From assembly GCA_019635015.1 (NCBI GenBank), contig JAHCAG010000001.1, positions 1 through 64,000 on the forward strand: DNA of 64,000 nucleotides, in the 5' to 3' direction. This DNA comes from Burkholderiales bacterium (GTDB lineage: Bacteria; Pseudomonadota; Gammaproteobacteria; Burkholderiales; SG8-41). The notes beneath the pieces were generated by a model. The model was not told the origin of the DNA. It worked only from the letters and a program-made list of their open reading frames with translations, and ran no database searches. Numbering within the stretch: the stretch's first letter is position 1; the number at the start of each line of letters is the position of its first letter. Shown in pieces: positions 46,977 through 56,330 of the stretch. Both the position numbers and the translations under genes were made by a program.

Positions 46977-47085
46977 TTATTGGTCACTGGCTGAACAAAG
47001 TCAATCACTGGCAATGCCTTTGCGGGTCAGCCCTGTGTCAGAACGAGCCGGAATACCCGATTGACCACCCCAGAACTGCTGCAAT

Positions 47086-47097
47086 TTGCCCAAGACA
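47086..47097. promoter_or_regulatory. Candidate LitR box 3 near the folE2 start
   Basis: TTGCCCAAGACA has the same pattern, TTG-N-C-Y-W-AGACA, and lies 11 bases before the folE2 ATG, overlapping its AGGAG ribosome site. Its closeness to the start makes a regulatory role less certain than for boxes 1 and 2. Confidence 0.4.
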
Positions 47098-47107
47098 GGA
47101 GCGCATC

Positions 47108-47902
47108 ATGAATGCACCCGAACAATGGCGGTTACCCGATGTGCAGGCGATTGCCGATCGCCGCAACGTCTACATCAACCGCGTCGGCGTGAAGGCACTG
47201 GTTCATCCCCTGCGCATTGCCGCGGCCGGCGGCGAAGCAGTGCCGACCGTGGCGACGGTCGACATGACCGTGGGTCTGCCTCCCGAGGTCAAGGGTACCC
47301 ACATGTCGCGCTTCGTCGAAGTCCTCCAGCAGTGCGACGAGGCGATCAACCCGCCGGCTTTCGCCCGCCTGCTCGAACGCATGCTGCAGCGGCTCGACGC
47401 GGAGAGCGGCATGATCGAGATGCGTTTTCCCTATTTCATCCGCAAGCGCGCGCCGGTGTCGGGCGTGGAGAGCCTGCTCGATTACCGCGTGATGTTACGC
47501 GGCGAACAGACGCCCGCCGGGCCGGCATTCACCACGCGGGTGTCGGCGCCGGCGACGAGCCTGTGCCCCTGTTCCAAGGAAATTTCGGAATACGGCGCCC
47601 ACAACCAGCGTTCCGAAATCAGCATCACGGTGCAGTGCGCGGAGCCGCTGGCGATCGAGGAGCTGGCGGGCCTCGCCGAGCAGGAAGCCTCCTGCGAGGT
47701 CTACGGCCTGCTGAAGCGGCCCGACGAAAAATATGTCACCGAGCGCGCCTACGACAATCCGAAGTTCGTCGAGGACCTGGTGCGCGACATCGCGCTGCGC
47801 CTCGATGCGGATCCGCGCGTGCTCGCCTACACCGTGGAAGCCGAGAATTTCGAATCGATCCACAATCATTCGGCCTATGCCCTGGTCGAGCGGGTCAAAT
47901 AA
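47108..47902 (+). CDS. folE2: GTP cyclohydrolase IB
   Basis: A 264-residue type IB GTP cyclohydrolase I producing dihydroneopterin triphosphate for folate or pterin synthesis. The metal/GTP-site cysteine lies in ATSLCPCSKEISEYGAHNQRS and a conserved Glu-His pair in FESIHNHSAY. It opens the plus-strand operon divergent from litR. Location in a light regulon fits supply of a folate antenna for photolyase or a pterin cofactor; the type IB enzyme also works when zinc is scarce. Confidence 0.94.
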   Translation: MNAPEQWRLPDVQAIADRRNVYINRVGVKALVHPLRIAAAGGEAVPTVATVDMTVGLPPEVKGTHMSRFVEVLQQCDEAINPPAFARLLERMLQRLDAESGMIEMRFPYFIRKRAPVSGVESLLDYRVMLRGEQTPAGPAFTTRVSAPATSLCPCSKEISEYGAHNQRSEISITVQCAEPLAIEELAGLAEQEASCEVYGLLKRPDEKYVTERAYDNPKFVEDLVRDIALRLDADPRVLAYTVEAENFESIHNHSAYALVERVK

Positions 47903-47903
47903 C

Positions 47904-49211
47904 ATGCATCCCGCAACGCAGGGCAGGCGCATCGCCGTCGTCGGTTCGGGCATCGCCGGATTGTCCGCAGCCTGGCTGCTGTCACGTCGCCATGCGGTGA
48001 CCCTGTTCGAGGCCAACGATTACCTCGGCGGGCATACGCATACGGTCGACGTCACACTCGACGGCATCAGCGCGCCGGTCGACACCGGCTTCCTGGTGTT
48101 CAACGATCGCACCTATCCCAACCTGATTGCGCTCTTCGACCACCTCGGCGTGCAGTCCTGCGCCAGCGACATGTCGTTCTCGGTGCGCCTTGAGGAGGCC
48201 GGCATCGAATGGGCGGGCGCGAATCTCGATACGGTGTTCGCGCAGCGCCGCAACCTGCTGCGTCCCCGGTTCTGGGGCATGCTGGCCGACATCCTGCGCT
48301 TCAACCGCGAAGCGACGGCGCTGGCGCGGTCGGCCCGCGCTGCCGCCGGGTCGCTGGGCGAATTTCTGGATGCCGGACGTTATGGAGCGGCCTTCCGGGA
48401 CTGGTACCTGCTGCCGATGGCGGGTGCCATCTGGTCCTGCCCGACGGCGACCATGCTGCGTTACCCGGCGCAGACCTTTTTCCGTTTCTGCGACAACCAC
48501 GGCCTGCTCCAGGTCAGCGACCGGCCGCAATGGCGCACCGTGATTGGCGGTGCGCGCAGTTATGTCGAAAAACTCGCCGCCGGCATCGCCGACACAAGGC
48601 TGGCCACACCGGTTTCCGCGGTGCGCCGGCTCGACCGGGGCGTCGTGCTGCAGGCCGGCGGCGCGGAGGCGCGTTTCGACGCCGTGGTGCTGGCCTGCCA
48701 CAGCGACCAGGCGCTGCGCCTGCTGGCCGATGCCGACGCCGAAGAGCGCGCGCTGCTGGGTGCGGTCGGCTGGCAGGACAACGAAGTCGTGCTGCATACC
48801 GACGAAAGCTTCCTGCCACGATCGCGCGCGGCCTGGTCGGCCTGGAATTACCACGCCGGCAGCGCGGCCGATGCCGGCCGGCCGGTTGGCGTCAGCTACC
48901 TGATCAACAAGCTGCAGCCGCTGCCGTTCCGGCGACCGGTCATTGTGACCCTGAACCCCGTGCGCGCACCGCGCGCGGATTCGGTGATCGACCGTTATGT
49001 CTACGCCCACCCGGTATTCGACCTTGGCAGCGATGCCGCACAGGCCCGCCTGCCGCAGCTGCAGGGGCGCCGCAACACCTGGTTCTGCGGCGCCTGGACC
49101 GGTTACGGCTTCCACGAAGACGGCCTGAAGGCGGGGATGGCGGTGGCCGCGGGTCTTGGTGTCACCGTGCCCTGGTTGCCCCAGCCCGAGGCGCTGAAGG
49201 CTGCCGCATGA
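47904..49211 (+). CDS. FAD-dependent amine-oxidase-like protein (COG2907 type)
   Basis: A 435-residue flavoprotein. The dinucleotide fold is RIAVVGSGIAGLSAAWLLSRRHAVTLFEAND, followed by YLGGHTHTVDV. The C-terminal FAD signature is TWFCGAWTGYGFHEDGLKAGMAVA. This branch regularly co-occurs with DUF1365 and cyclopropane synthase genes and is thought to modify unsaturated fatty acyl chains (furan fatty acid or related lipid pathways), but the reaction here is unproven. It begins one base after the folE2 stop. Confidence 0.88.
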   Translation: MHPATQGRRIAVVGSGIAGLSAAWLLSRRHAVTLFEANDYLGGHTHTVDVTLDGISAPVDTGFLVFNDRTYPNLIALFDHLGVQSCASDMSFSVRLEEAGIEWAGANLDTVFAQRRNLLRPRFWGMLADILRFNREATALARSARAAAGSLGEFLDAGRYGAAFRDWYLLPMAGAIWSCPTATMLRYPAQTFFRFCDNHGLLQVSDRPQWRTVIGGARSYVEKLAAGIADTRLATPVSAVRRLDRGVVLQAGGAEARFDAVVLACHSDQALRLLADADAEERALLGAVGWQDNEVVLHTDESFLPRSRAAWSAWNYHAGSAADAGRPVGVSYLINKLQPLPFRRPVIVTLNPVRAPRADSVIDRYVYAHPVFDLGSDAAQARLPQLQGRRNTWFCGAWTGYGFHEDGLKAGMAVAAGLGVTVPWLPQPEALKAAA

Positions 49212-49981
49212 GCGCCGCTTCTCCCCGCGCGCTGCTCTACATGGGCACCGTGATGCATCACCGCCACGCGCCGGCGGTGCATGCCTTCCGCCACGGCGTG
49301 TTTTTCCTGCGCCTGCGCATCGACGGGCCGCCGCCGGAACTGCCGGCCCTGTGTTCGCGCAACCGCTGGAATCTCTGCGCCTTCCATGACGCCGATCACG
49401 GCCCGCGCGACGGCAGCCCGCTGGAGCCCTGGATCCGCGGACTGCTCGCGGACCACGGCCTCGACTGTGCCGACGGCGCGATCTGGCTGCAGTGTTTCCC
49501 GCGGGTCCTGGGTTACGTGTTCAATCCCGTCAGTTTCTGGCTGTGCCATGACCGCCAGGGCGCGCTGCGCGCGGTGCTCGCCGCAGTCAGCAACACCTTC
49601 GGCGAGCGCCACAACTACCTGCTGGCTCACGAAGACGCACGGCCCATCACTGCCGGTGACTGGCTCACCGCGCGCAAGGTTTTTCACGTTTCACCGTTTT
49701 TTCCGGTATCCGGCACCTACCGTTTCCGGTTCAGCGATGCCGGCGCGCATTGCAGTTTCCGCATCGATTACGAGGACGCCCGCGGCCACCGGCTGGTTAC
49801 CAGCGTCGGCGGTTCGGCGATGCCACTGACTGCCGCCGCACTCGCGCGCGCGCTGCTGCGCCATCCCGCGCTGACCTTCGGCGTGATGCTGCGCATCCAC
49901 TATCACGCGCTGCGGCTGTGGCTGAAGCGCGTACCCTTTTTTCCAAAACCCCTGCCGCCTGCGGAGGACACCACACGATGA
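49208..49981 (+). CDS. DUF1365 family protein
   Basis: A 257-residue member of the DUF1365 (COG3496) family. Recognisable blocks are YMGTVMHHRHAPAVHAFRHGVFFL near the start, FPRVLGYVFNPVSFWLCHD and NTFGERHNYLL in the centre, and RIHYHALRLWLKRVPFFPKP at the end. Function is unknown; it nearly always lies between the FAD oxidase and the cyclopropane synthase-like gene, as here. Start and stop codons overlap those of both neighbours by four bases. Confidence 0.9.
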   Translation: MSAASPRALLYMGTVMHHRHAPAVHAFRHGVFFLRLRIDGPPPELPALCSRNRWNLCAFHDADHGPRDGSPLEPWIRGLLADHGLDCADGAIWLQCFPRVLGYVFNPVSFWLCHDRQGALRAVLAAVSNTFGERHNYLLAHEDARPITAGDWLTARKVFHVSPFFPVSGTYRFRFSDAGAHCSFRIDYEDARGHRLVTSVGGSAMPLTAAALARALLRHPALTFGVMLRIHYHALRLWLKRVPFFPKPLPPAEDTTR

Positions 49982-51189
49982 ACGACACCCTGACCGATGC
50001 TGCGCCGTCCGGCAACGAACCTTCTGCAGCGCGCTGGCTGTTCCGCCTGCTCGAACAGCTGCGCTTTGGCAGCATCACCTTGCGCACGCCCGACGGCAGG
50101 CATCTCGAATTCGCCGGCGCGCGTCCCGGCCCGCATGCGACCCTGGGTCTGTCCGACTGGCAGGTCTGCAGGGACATCCTGAGGAAGGGCGATATCGGAC
50201 TTGCCGAGGCCTACATTGCCGGCCGTGCGAGCACGGACGATCTGACGCAACTGCTGCTGCTCGGTGCGCTGAACGAGCAGGCCATCGAGGAGGCAATCCA
50301 TGGCCGCTGGTGGGCGACGCTGGCCTATCGCCTGCGCCACTGGCTGCGCCCGAACACGCGCACCGGCAGCCGCCGGAACATCCATGCCCACTATGACATC
50401 GGCAACGATTTCTACCGGCTGTGGCTGGACGACACGATGACTTACTCCTCGGCGCTGTTTGACGGTGACCTGTCCCTGAGCCTGGAGCAGGCGCAGGCCG
50501 CCAAGTACGCGCGCATCCTGCGCGAACTGGGTGCGCGGCCTGGAGACCATATTCTCGAGATCGGCTGCGGCTGGGGCGGTTTTGCCGAGCATGCGGCGCG
50601 TGCCGGCTGCAGGGTCACCGGAATTACCGTGTCGGAGGCGCAACTCGAATTTGCGCGTGCGCGTATCGCTGCAGCCGGGCTGCAGGACCGCGTCGAGCTC
50701 AGGCTTTGTGATTATCGCGACCTCGAGGGGCAGTATGACCATATTGCCTCGATCGAGATGTTCGAGGCCGTCGGCGAGCGCTACTGGCCCGGTTATTTTG
50801 CGGCCCTGCGCACGCGGCTGAAGCCGGGCGGACGTGCCGTGGTGCAGACCATCACCATAGCGGCAGCCAAGTTCGAGCGTTATCGCGCCGGCACCGACTT
50901 CATCCAGCAGTACATTTTTCCGGGCGGCATGCTGCCGTCCCCGGAACGTTTCCGCGCCGAAGCGGCAGAACAGGGTCTTGCACTTGCCGGCATGCATGCT
51001 TTCGGCCCCGACTATGCCGAAACGCTGCACCGCTGGTACCGGCGTTTTGACGCCGTTGCCGCGCAGGTCGAAGCGCAGGGCTTTGACGAGCGCTTCATGC
51101 GTACCTGGCGTTTCTACCTGGCGTACTGCGAAGCCGGCTTCCGCGCCGGCGCCACCGGCGTCATGCAGGCGGTGCTGGCGCATGCTTAG
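49978..51189 (+). CDS. cfa: Cyclopropane-fatty-acyl-phospholipid synthase family methyltransferase
   Basis: A 403-residue SAM-dependent enzyme that adds a methylene group to cis double bonds of membrane phospholipids, or a related methylation. The N-terminal lipid-binding region (~1-125) precedes AHYDIGNDFYRLWLDDTMTYSSALF, the SAM motif ILEIGCGWGGFAEHAA, and QQYIFPGGMLPS. Light-induced cfa genes are a standard part of LitR regulons and may protect membranes from photo-oxidation. It overlaps its neighbours on both sides. Confidence 0.92.
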   Translation: MNDTLTDAAPSGNEPSAARWLFRLLEQLRFGSITLRTPDGRHLEFAGARPGPHATLGLSDWQVCRDILRKGDIGLAEAYIAGRASTDDLTQLLLLGALNEQAIEEAIHGRWWATLAYRLRHWLRPNTRTGSRRNIHAHYDIGNDFYRLWLDDTMTYSSALFDGDLSLSLEQAQAAKYARILRELGARPGDHILEIGCGWGGFAEHAARAGCRVTGITVSEAQLEFARARIAAAGLQDRVELRLCDYRDLEGQYDHIASIEMFEAVGERYWPGYFAALRTRLKPGGRAVVQTITIAAAKFERYRAGTDFIQQYIFPGGMLPSPERFRAEAAEQGLALAGMHAFGPDYAETLHRWYRRFDAVAAQVEAQGFDERFMRTWRFYLAYCEAGFRAGATGVMQAVLAHA

Positions 51190-51727
51190 AGCGGCGTCCT
51201 GCGCACTGGTGCTGCTGCTGGCCGCGCCCGCGGCGGCGGTCAATGTGCCGGCGGAACTGCCGGCACCGGTGTGCAGCGCGATCGAGAGCTGCCGCATGGT
51301 CGGCAAGGGGCGCCTGCGCTGGTGGGGCTTCCATGTCTACGACGCCGCCCTGTGGTCGCGCGACGGCCGCTGGCAGCCCGACGCGCCCTACGTGCTTGAC
51401 ATCGTCTATGCCCGGCGCATCAGCGGCGCGCAGCTTGCCGCCACCAGCATCGACGAGATGCGGCGCATGGGAGCGACGGACGAAGCCAGGCTGGCGCGCT
51501 GGGAAGCCGGCATGCGCACGGTGTTCCCGGATGTCGAAGCGGGCAGCCGGCTGATCGGCCTTTATCTGCCGGGGCGCGGTGCGCAATTCCATTCGGGAAC
51601 GCGACCACTGGGCAGCATCGAGGACCCGGAATTTGCCCGGCGTTTCTTCGAAATCTGGCTCGACCCACGCACGCAGACACCGGACCTGCGCACGGCATTG
51701 CTCGGCGGCGATGGCCGCGCTCGGTAA
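51182..51727 (+). CDS. Exported chalcone-isomerase-like protein
   Basis: A 181-residue protein with a signal peptide (MLRAASCALVLLLAAPAAA) and a chalcone-isomerase-like fold: GKGRLRWWGFHVYDAALWSRDG, LDIVYARRISGAQLAATSIDEMRRMG and LYLPGRGAQFHSGTRPLGSIEDPEFARRFFEIWLDPRT. Bacterial members are periplasmic and of unknown function, probably binding fatty acids. It overlaps cfa by 8 bases and the MFS gene by 17. Confidence 0.88.
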   Translation: MLRAASCALVLLLAAPAAAVNVPAELPAPVCSAIESCRMVGKGRLRWWGFHVYDAALWSRDGRWQPDAPYVLDIVYARRISGAQLAATSIDEMRRMGATDEARLARWEAGMRTVFPDVEAGSRLIGLYLPGRGAQFHSGTRPLGSIEDPEFARRFFEIWLDPRTQTPDLRTALLGGDGRAR

Positions 51728-53006
51728 ACAGGCGCTCGCGGCCTATGCCGCGGTCGCACTGCCGCTGGCGGCCGCTGCGCTGCCGGTGCATGTGCAGGTG
51801 CCGAAGTATTACAGCGAACTGGGACTCGACCTCGCGCTGATCGGATTTCTGCTGCTGGCAGTGCGCCTGCTTGATGCCGTCAGCGACCCGCTGCTCGGGG
51901 CGCTTGCTGATCGCATCCCGGCGCGGCATGGCGGGCGCAAGGCGATGATCGGCGGCGCGGTGCTGCCGCTGGCTGCGGGATTCTGGCTGTTGTTCCATCC
52001 ACCGGCAGCGCAGGCGCAGCTGATGCCGTGGCTGGCGATGACACTGGTGCTGACTTATCTCGGCCTCGGCGCCGCAAGCATCGGCCATTTTGCGCTGGGC
52101 AGCGCCCTGTCGCGCGATTACGCGGAACGCACGCGGATCACCGCGGCACGCGGCATCGCCGCGCTGGCCGGCGTGCTGCTCGCCGCCGCCGCCCCGGAAC
52201 TGCTGGTGCGTTCTCAGGGCACGGCCGCCGGCCTCGCGCTGTTTTCCACGGCGTATCTGCCGCTGCTGCTGGCGGCCGTGCTGGTCACGCTGGCGGCGGG
52301 CCCTTCGGCGCCGCCGCTTGCGTCGCGCGCGGTGACGCCGGGCGCGCTGCTGCAGCCGCTGCGCAACCCACGGTTCCGGCGGCTTGCCCTGGTGTTCCTG
52401 GTCAACGGGGTTGCCGCGGCGGTGCCGGCAACCCTGCTGCTGTTTTTCGCCGCTGATGTGCTGCAGCGGCCGGATCTGACCCCCTTGTTCCTGGTGCTCT
52501 ATTTTGTTGCCGGCGCCGCCGGCATGCCGCTGTGGGTGCGCCTTGCCGCCCGTGCCGGCAAGGCGCGCGCCTGGCTGCTGGCGATGGTGCTGGCGGTGGC
52601 GGCGTTTGTCTGGGCGTATTTTCTGGGCCCGGGAGATGCTGCAGCCTTTGCCGCGGTCTGCGTGCTCTCCGGACTGGCCTTCGGCGCCGACCTTGCCCTG
52701 CCGGCGTCGATGCTCGCCGACGTGATCGACGACGATGAAGGCCGCGATGGTCGTCCCGACGGCGCCTATTTCGGACTCTGGCATCTGCTTGAAAAACTCG
52801 CGCTGGCGCTGGCTGCGGGCGTCGCACTGCCGCTGCTGCAGTGGCTGAACTACATTCCGGGAATGGCCGCGGGCCAGGGTTCGGCCCTGTCCTGGGTCTA
52901 TGCGCTGCTGCCCTGCGTGCTCAAGCTGGCGGCGGCACTGCTGTTGTGGCTGTCGGACCCGGAACCGCGGCGGACGTCACCGGCATGGAAAGGAGCGCAG
53001 GCATGA
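51711..53006 (+). CDS. MFS transporter (GPH/MelB-like)
   Basis: A 431-residue membrane protein with about twelve hydrophobic helices. The N-terminal part VPKYYSELGLDLALIGFLLLAVRLLDAVSDPLLGALADRIPARHGGRK matches the glycoside-pentoside-hexuronide:cation symporter family (D-x-x-x-D-P and the R-x-G-R-R-like loop). The substrate is unknown; in this lipid-related operon a sugar is unlikely, and it may flip or export a lipid or pterin product. Confidence 0.88.
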   Translation: MAALGKQALAAYAAVALPLAAAALPVHVQVPKYYSELGLDLALIGFLLLAVRLLDAVSDPLLGALADRIPARHGGRKAMIGGAVLPLAAGFWLLFHPPAAQAQLMPWLAMTLVLTYLGLGAASIGHFALGSALSRDYAERTRITAARGIAALAGVLLAAAAPELLVRSQGTAAGLALFSTAYLPLLLAAVLVTLAAGPSAPPLASRAVTPGALLQPLRNPRFRRLALVFLVNGVAAAVPATLLLFFAADVLQRPDLTPLFLVLYFVAGAAGMPLWVRLAARAGKARAWLLAMVLAVAAFVWAYFLGPGDAAAFAAVCVLSGLAFGADLALPASMLADVIDDDEGRDGRPDGAYFGLWHLLEKLALALAAGVALPLLQWLNYIPGMAAGQGSALSWVYALLPCVLKLAAALLLWLSDPEPRRTSPAWKGAQA

Positions 53007-53539
53007 AAGGATGGAAACGCTGGAAAGGGTTGCTGGCAGGACTGTCACTGCTGGCGGGATGCGGCACGGTCCCGGTGGAGCATTACCGCGACGAACAGCC
53101 GGCCATGGACCTGCAGCGCTATTTCAACGGCACGATTGATGCCTGGGGCATGTTCCAGGATCGCAGCGGCAAGGTCGTCAAGCGTTTTTATGTGCGGATC
53201 GATGCGCAGTGGAACGGTGATACCGGCGTTCTCGACGAGCATTTCGAATACTCCGACGGCAGCCGCAGCCGCCGGGTGTGGACCCTCACCCGCCTCGATG
53301 CCAACCGTTATCGCGGAACGGCGGACGATGTCATCGGCGAGGCGCGCGGCGAGGTGCAGGGCAACGCGCTGCGCTGGCAGTATGTGCTGAAACTCGAAGT
53401 GGACGGCAGGACCTGGGAGGTGGACTTTGACGACTGGATGTACATGGTTGATGACCAGGTCATGCTCAACCGTTCGGTGATGAGCAAGTTCGGCATCCGC
53501 CTCGGCGAAGTGTTCCTGAGCTTCCGCAAGCGCACATGA
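53003..53539 (+). CDS. DUF3833 lipoprotein
   Basis: A 178-residue lipoprotein precursor. The signal peptide ends in the lipobox SLLAGC, so the mature protein starts at C20. The remainder fits DUF3833: FNGTIDAWGMFQDRSGKVVKRFYVRIDAQWNGDTG and WMYMVDDQVMLNRSVMSKFGIRLGEVFLSF. It probably sits in the outer membrane facing the periplasm; function is unknown. It overlaps the MFS gene by four bases and is a regular part of this operon type. Confidence 0.9.
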   Translation: MKGWKRWKGLLAGLSLLAGCGTVPVEHYRDEQPAMDLQRYFNGTIDAWGMFQDRSGKVVKRFYVRIDAQWNGDTGVLDEHFEYSDGSRSRRVWTLTRLDANRYRGTADDVIGEARGEVQGNALRWQYVLKLEVDGRTWEVDFDDWMYMVDDQVMLNRSVMSKFGIRLGEVFLSFRKRT

Positions 53540-54312
53540 GCCTGAATCGTCCCCTGCGTGAGTGGGCCGGCAAGCGCGTCTGGATCACCGGTGCCTCCAG
53601 CGGCATCGGCGCGGCGGTGGCGCGGGCGCTGCTGGAGCAGGGAGCGCGGGTGGCGGTATCGGCGCGCAGTGCGCCGGAGCTGGAGCGCATGGTGGCGCTG
53701 CATGGCGACACTGTCATTGCTCTGCCTCTCGACGTCACCGATGCCGCTGCCGCCGACTCCGCGCTGCAACGCATCGTCGCGGCATGGGGCGGAATCGATT
53801 TGGTATTGTTTTGCGCCGGCACGCACCAGCCGGCGCGTGCCTGGGAATTCGATGCCGGCGCCGCACGCCGCCTGGTCGACGTCAACCTCAACGGCGTGCT
53901 CAATGGCCTGCCGCCGGTGGTGCGGCAGATGCTGCAGCAGCAGTCCGGTGCGATAGGGATCGTGTCGAGCGTCGCGGGTTATGGCGGGTTGCCCACCGCG
54001 CTGGTCTACGGCGCGACCAAGGCGGCACTGATCAATCTTGCCGAGACTCTCTACCTGGACCTGTCGCCCCGCGGCATCGGCGTGTTCCTGGTCAATCCCG
54101 GTTTTGTCAAAACGCCACTGACCGACCGCAACCAGTTTCACATGCCGGCCCTGATCGGCGTCGATGAAGCGGCGCGGGAAATACTGGCCGGGCTCGCCCG
54201 GGGCCGCTTCGAGATCCACTTTCCGCGCCGGTTCACGCGCTGGCTGAAGCTGCTGCAGCTGCTGCCGTACCGGCTCTATTTTGCGCTGGTGCGCCGGGGG
54301 ACGGGACTGTGA
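53536..54312 (+). CDS. SDR-family oxidoreductase
   Basis: A 258-residue short-chain dehydrogenase. Motifs are VWITGASSGIGAAVARALLEQG, the LFCAGTH strand, Ser in IVSSVAGYGG and YGATKAA with catalytic Tyr and Lys; VNPGFVKTPLTDRN follows. The substrate is unknown but is probably lipophilic given the neighbours. Overlaps of four bases join it to the DUF3833 and SnoaL-like genes. Confidence 0.9.
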   Translation: MSLNRPLREWAGKRVWITGASSGIGAAVARALLEQGARVAVSARSAPELERMVALHGDTVIALPLDVTDAAAADSALQRIVAAWGGIDLVLFCAGTHQPARAWEFDAGAARRLVDVNLNGVLNGLPPVVRQMLQQQSGAIGIVSSVAGYGGLPTALVYGATKAALINLAETLYLDLSPRGIGVFLVNPGFVKTPLTDRNQFHMPALIGVDEAAREILAGLARGRFEIHFPRRFTRWLKLLQLLPYRLYFALVRRGTGL

Positions 54313-54761
54313 ACGCGGGGCGGATTGATGCGCTGGTGCATTACTTTGAAACGCTGAGCCCGGAGGCCATTGACGTTCTGCCGCAGTACTATGCCCCGCA
54401 TTGCCGTTTTGTCGATCCGTTCAACGAGGTTTGCGGGGTCGGGCGCATCGCCGCCATATTCCGCCACATGTTCGAGCAGCTTGATGCGCCGCGATTCATC
54501 GTGCATGACCGTGTGGCGGAGAGCGGGCGCGTGCTGTTGACCTGGGATTTCGAGTTCCGCTTCCGCCGCTGGCGGAGCGGGGACTTGCAGCGCATCCACG
54601 GTGCAAGCCTGCTGACCTTCGATGCCGCCGGTCTGGTGGTAATGCACCGGGACTATTGGGATGCCGCCGAACTTTACGAAAAACTGCCGGGCATCGGCCT
54701 GTTGATGCGTTTGCTGAAACGCCAGGGGCGCCCGCAGGCGCCCCTCGGAGATAAAGTATAA
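54309..54761 (+). CDS. SnoaL-like / nuclear transport factor 2 family protein
   Basis: A 150-residue cone-shaped NTF2-fold protein starting with GTG: FETLSPEAIDVLPQYYAPHCRFVDPFNEVCGVGRIAAIFRHMFEQL and the beta-rich VLLTWDFEFRFRRW, IHGASLLTFDAAGLVVMHRDYWDAAELY. It is the last gene of the folE2 operon and may bind or isomerise a hydrophobic intermediate. Its 3' end encodes a GGGGCGCC/GGCGCCCC hairpin, and its TAA is part of AT-rich element copy 6. Confidence 0.87.
   Translation: MNAGRIDALVHYFETLSPEAIDVLPQYYAPHCRFVDPFNEVCGVGRIAAIFRHMFEQLDAPRFIVHDRVAESGRVLLTWDFEFRFRRWRSGDLQRIHGASLLTFDAAGLVVMHRDYWDAAELYEKLPGIGLLMRLLKRQGRPQAPLGDKV
54725..54744. terminator. GC-rich hairpin at the end of the light-regulon operon
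   Basis: GGGGCGCC (54725-54732) and GGCGCCCC (54737-54744) form a perfect 8-bp stem with a 4-base loop inside the last codons of the SnoaL-like gene. The T-rich AT element follows about 20 bases later rather than directly, so termination is likely but not certain. Confidence 0.5.
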
Positions 54762-54780
54762 GTATTTGATTTTATTGGAT
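54758..54780 (+). repeat. AT-rich intergenic element, copy 6
   Basis: ATAAGTATTTGATTTTATTG followed by GAT, in forward orientation. Its TAA is the stop codon of the SnoaL-like gene, the same arrangement as copy 4 at ettA. It lies between convergent genes. Confidence 0.75.
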
Positions 54781-54782
54781 AT

Positions 54783-55346
54783 TTAATCCAGGTATTCAAA
54801 TACCCGCACGACCTTGCGGACACCGCCGGTGGTGCGCGCTACTTCGGTGGCATCGGCGGCTTCCTGACGCTTCACCAGACCCAGCAGGTAGACCACGCCG
54901 TTCTCGGTGACGACCTTGACGTGCAGCGGGCTGAACTTGCCGGCATCGACGAAACGCGCCTTGACCTTGGAGGTGATGACCGCGTCATTGGTGCGAGCCT
55001 GCAGCGAGCTGTTGCCCGAGACCTGCAGTTCATTGAACACGCTGCGCACGTTGTCGACGGCGCGGGTGATGCGCTCGGCATCGTTTTTGGCGGCTTCGCT
55101 GGGCACCTCGCCGGTCAGCAGCACGGCGCGGTTGTAGCTGGTGACGTTGATGTGCGCGTCCTTGACCTTTTCCGCGATGCGGCTCGCCGCCCTCAGTTCG
55201 ATGCCCTGGTCTTCGGTCATGGTGCCGACCGTGCGGCGGTCTTCTGCGACCATCACGCCGGCGGCGACCCCGCCCGCAGCCACGGCGATGCAGCCGGAGA
55301 GGACAGGCAGCAGTGCAATGCAGCTTATGGTGATGATATTGCGCAT
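54783..55346 (-). CDS. dolP: Dual BON-domain outer-membrane lipoprotein (DolP/YraP-like)
   Basis: A 187-residue lipoprotein: the signal ends in LPVLSGC, giving an acylated Cys. Two BON domains follow (about 45-115 and 120-187), with ILLTGEV-like and GVVYLLGLV strands. DolP maintains outer-membrane integrity and works with division-site amidase regulation in E. coli. The order dolP-diaA-yraN-lpoA with rsmI divergent matches the conserved proteobacterial block. Confidence 0.9.
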   Translation of the reverse strand: MRNIITISCIALLPVLSGCIAVAAGGVAAGVMVAEDRRTVGTMTEDQGIELRAASRIAEKVKDAHINVTSYNRAVLLTGEVPSEAAKNDAERITRAVDNVRSVFNELQVSGNSSLQARTNDAVITSKVKARFVDAGKFSPLHVKVVTENGVVYLLGLVKRQEAADATEVARTTGGVRKVVRVFEYLD

Positions 55347-55988
<642 letters not shown>

Positions 55989-56330
55989 CTATTCTTCAAT
56001 GACGTTGTGCAGCCATTCGATGCGAGGTGGTTCACCGGTGAGCAGCACCGCATCGAAGCGGCAGGCCGGTGGTGCCGGGAGTTCCGCGAGGTAATGGCGG
56101 GCGGCTTTCAGCAGCTTTTCGCGTTTTGCCGCGTTGATGCTGGCTGCCGCACCGCCGAAACTGTTGTCTGCGCGGCGGCGCACTTCGATAAAAACCAGCA
56201 CATCACCGTCGCGGGCGACCAGATCGAGTTCGCCGTAGCGGCAGCGGTAATTGCGGGCAATGATGCGCAGGCCGCGTTCCGCGATGAAGGCGGCAGCCAG
56301 GGTTTCCGCCTGCTTACCGTGCGGGTTCAC
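55989..56330 (-). CDS. yraN: YraN family (UPF0102) endonuclease-like protein
   Basis: A 113-residue protein from a GTG start at 56330, where homology begins (VNPHGKQAETLAAAFIAERG). The fold resembles Holliday-junction resolvases and restriction nucleases, with acidic residues in YGELDLVARDGDVLVFIEVRRR forming a potential E-x-D...E-x-K-like site (last residue Arg here). Biochemical function is unproven. It overlaps the lpoA 3' end by 17 bases. Confidence 0.88.
   Translation of the reverse strand: MNPHGKQAETLAAAFIAERGLRIIARNYRCRYGELDLVARDGDVLVFIEVRRRADNSFGGAAASINAAKREKLLKAARHYLAELPAPPACRFDAVLLTGEPPRIEWLHNVIEE

Noticed and set aside
46965..46988. TTGACC at 46965 as the -35 of the folE2 promoter
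   Set aside because: No acceptable -10 hexamer lies 16-18 bases downstream, so the sequence is better explained as part of a repeated operator-like box.
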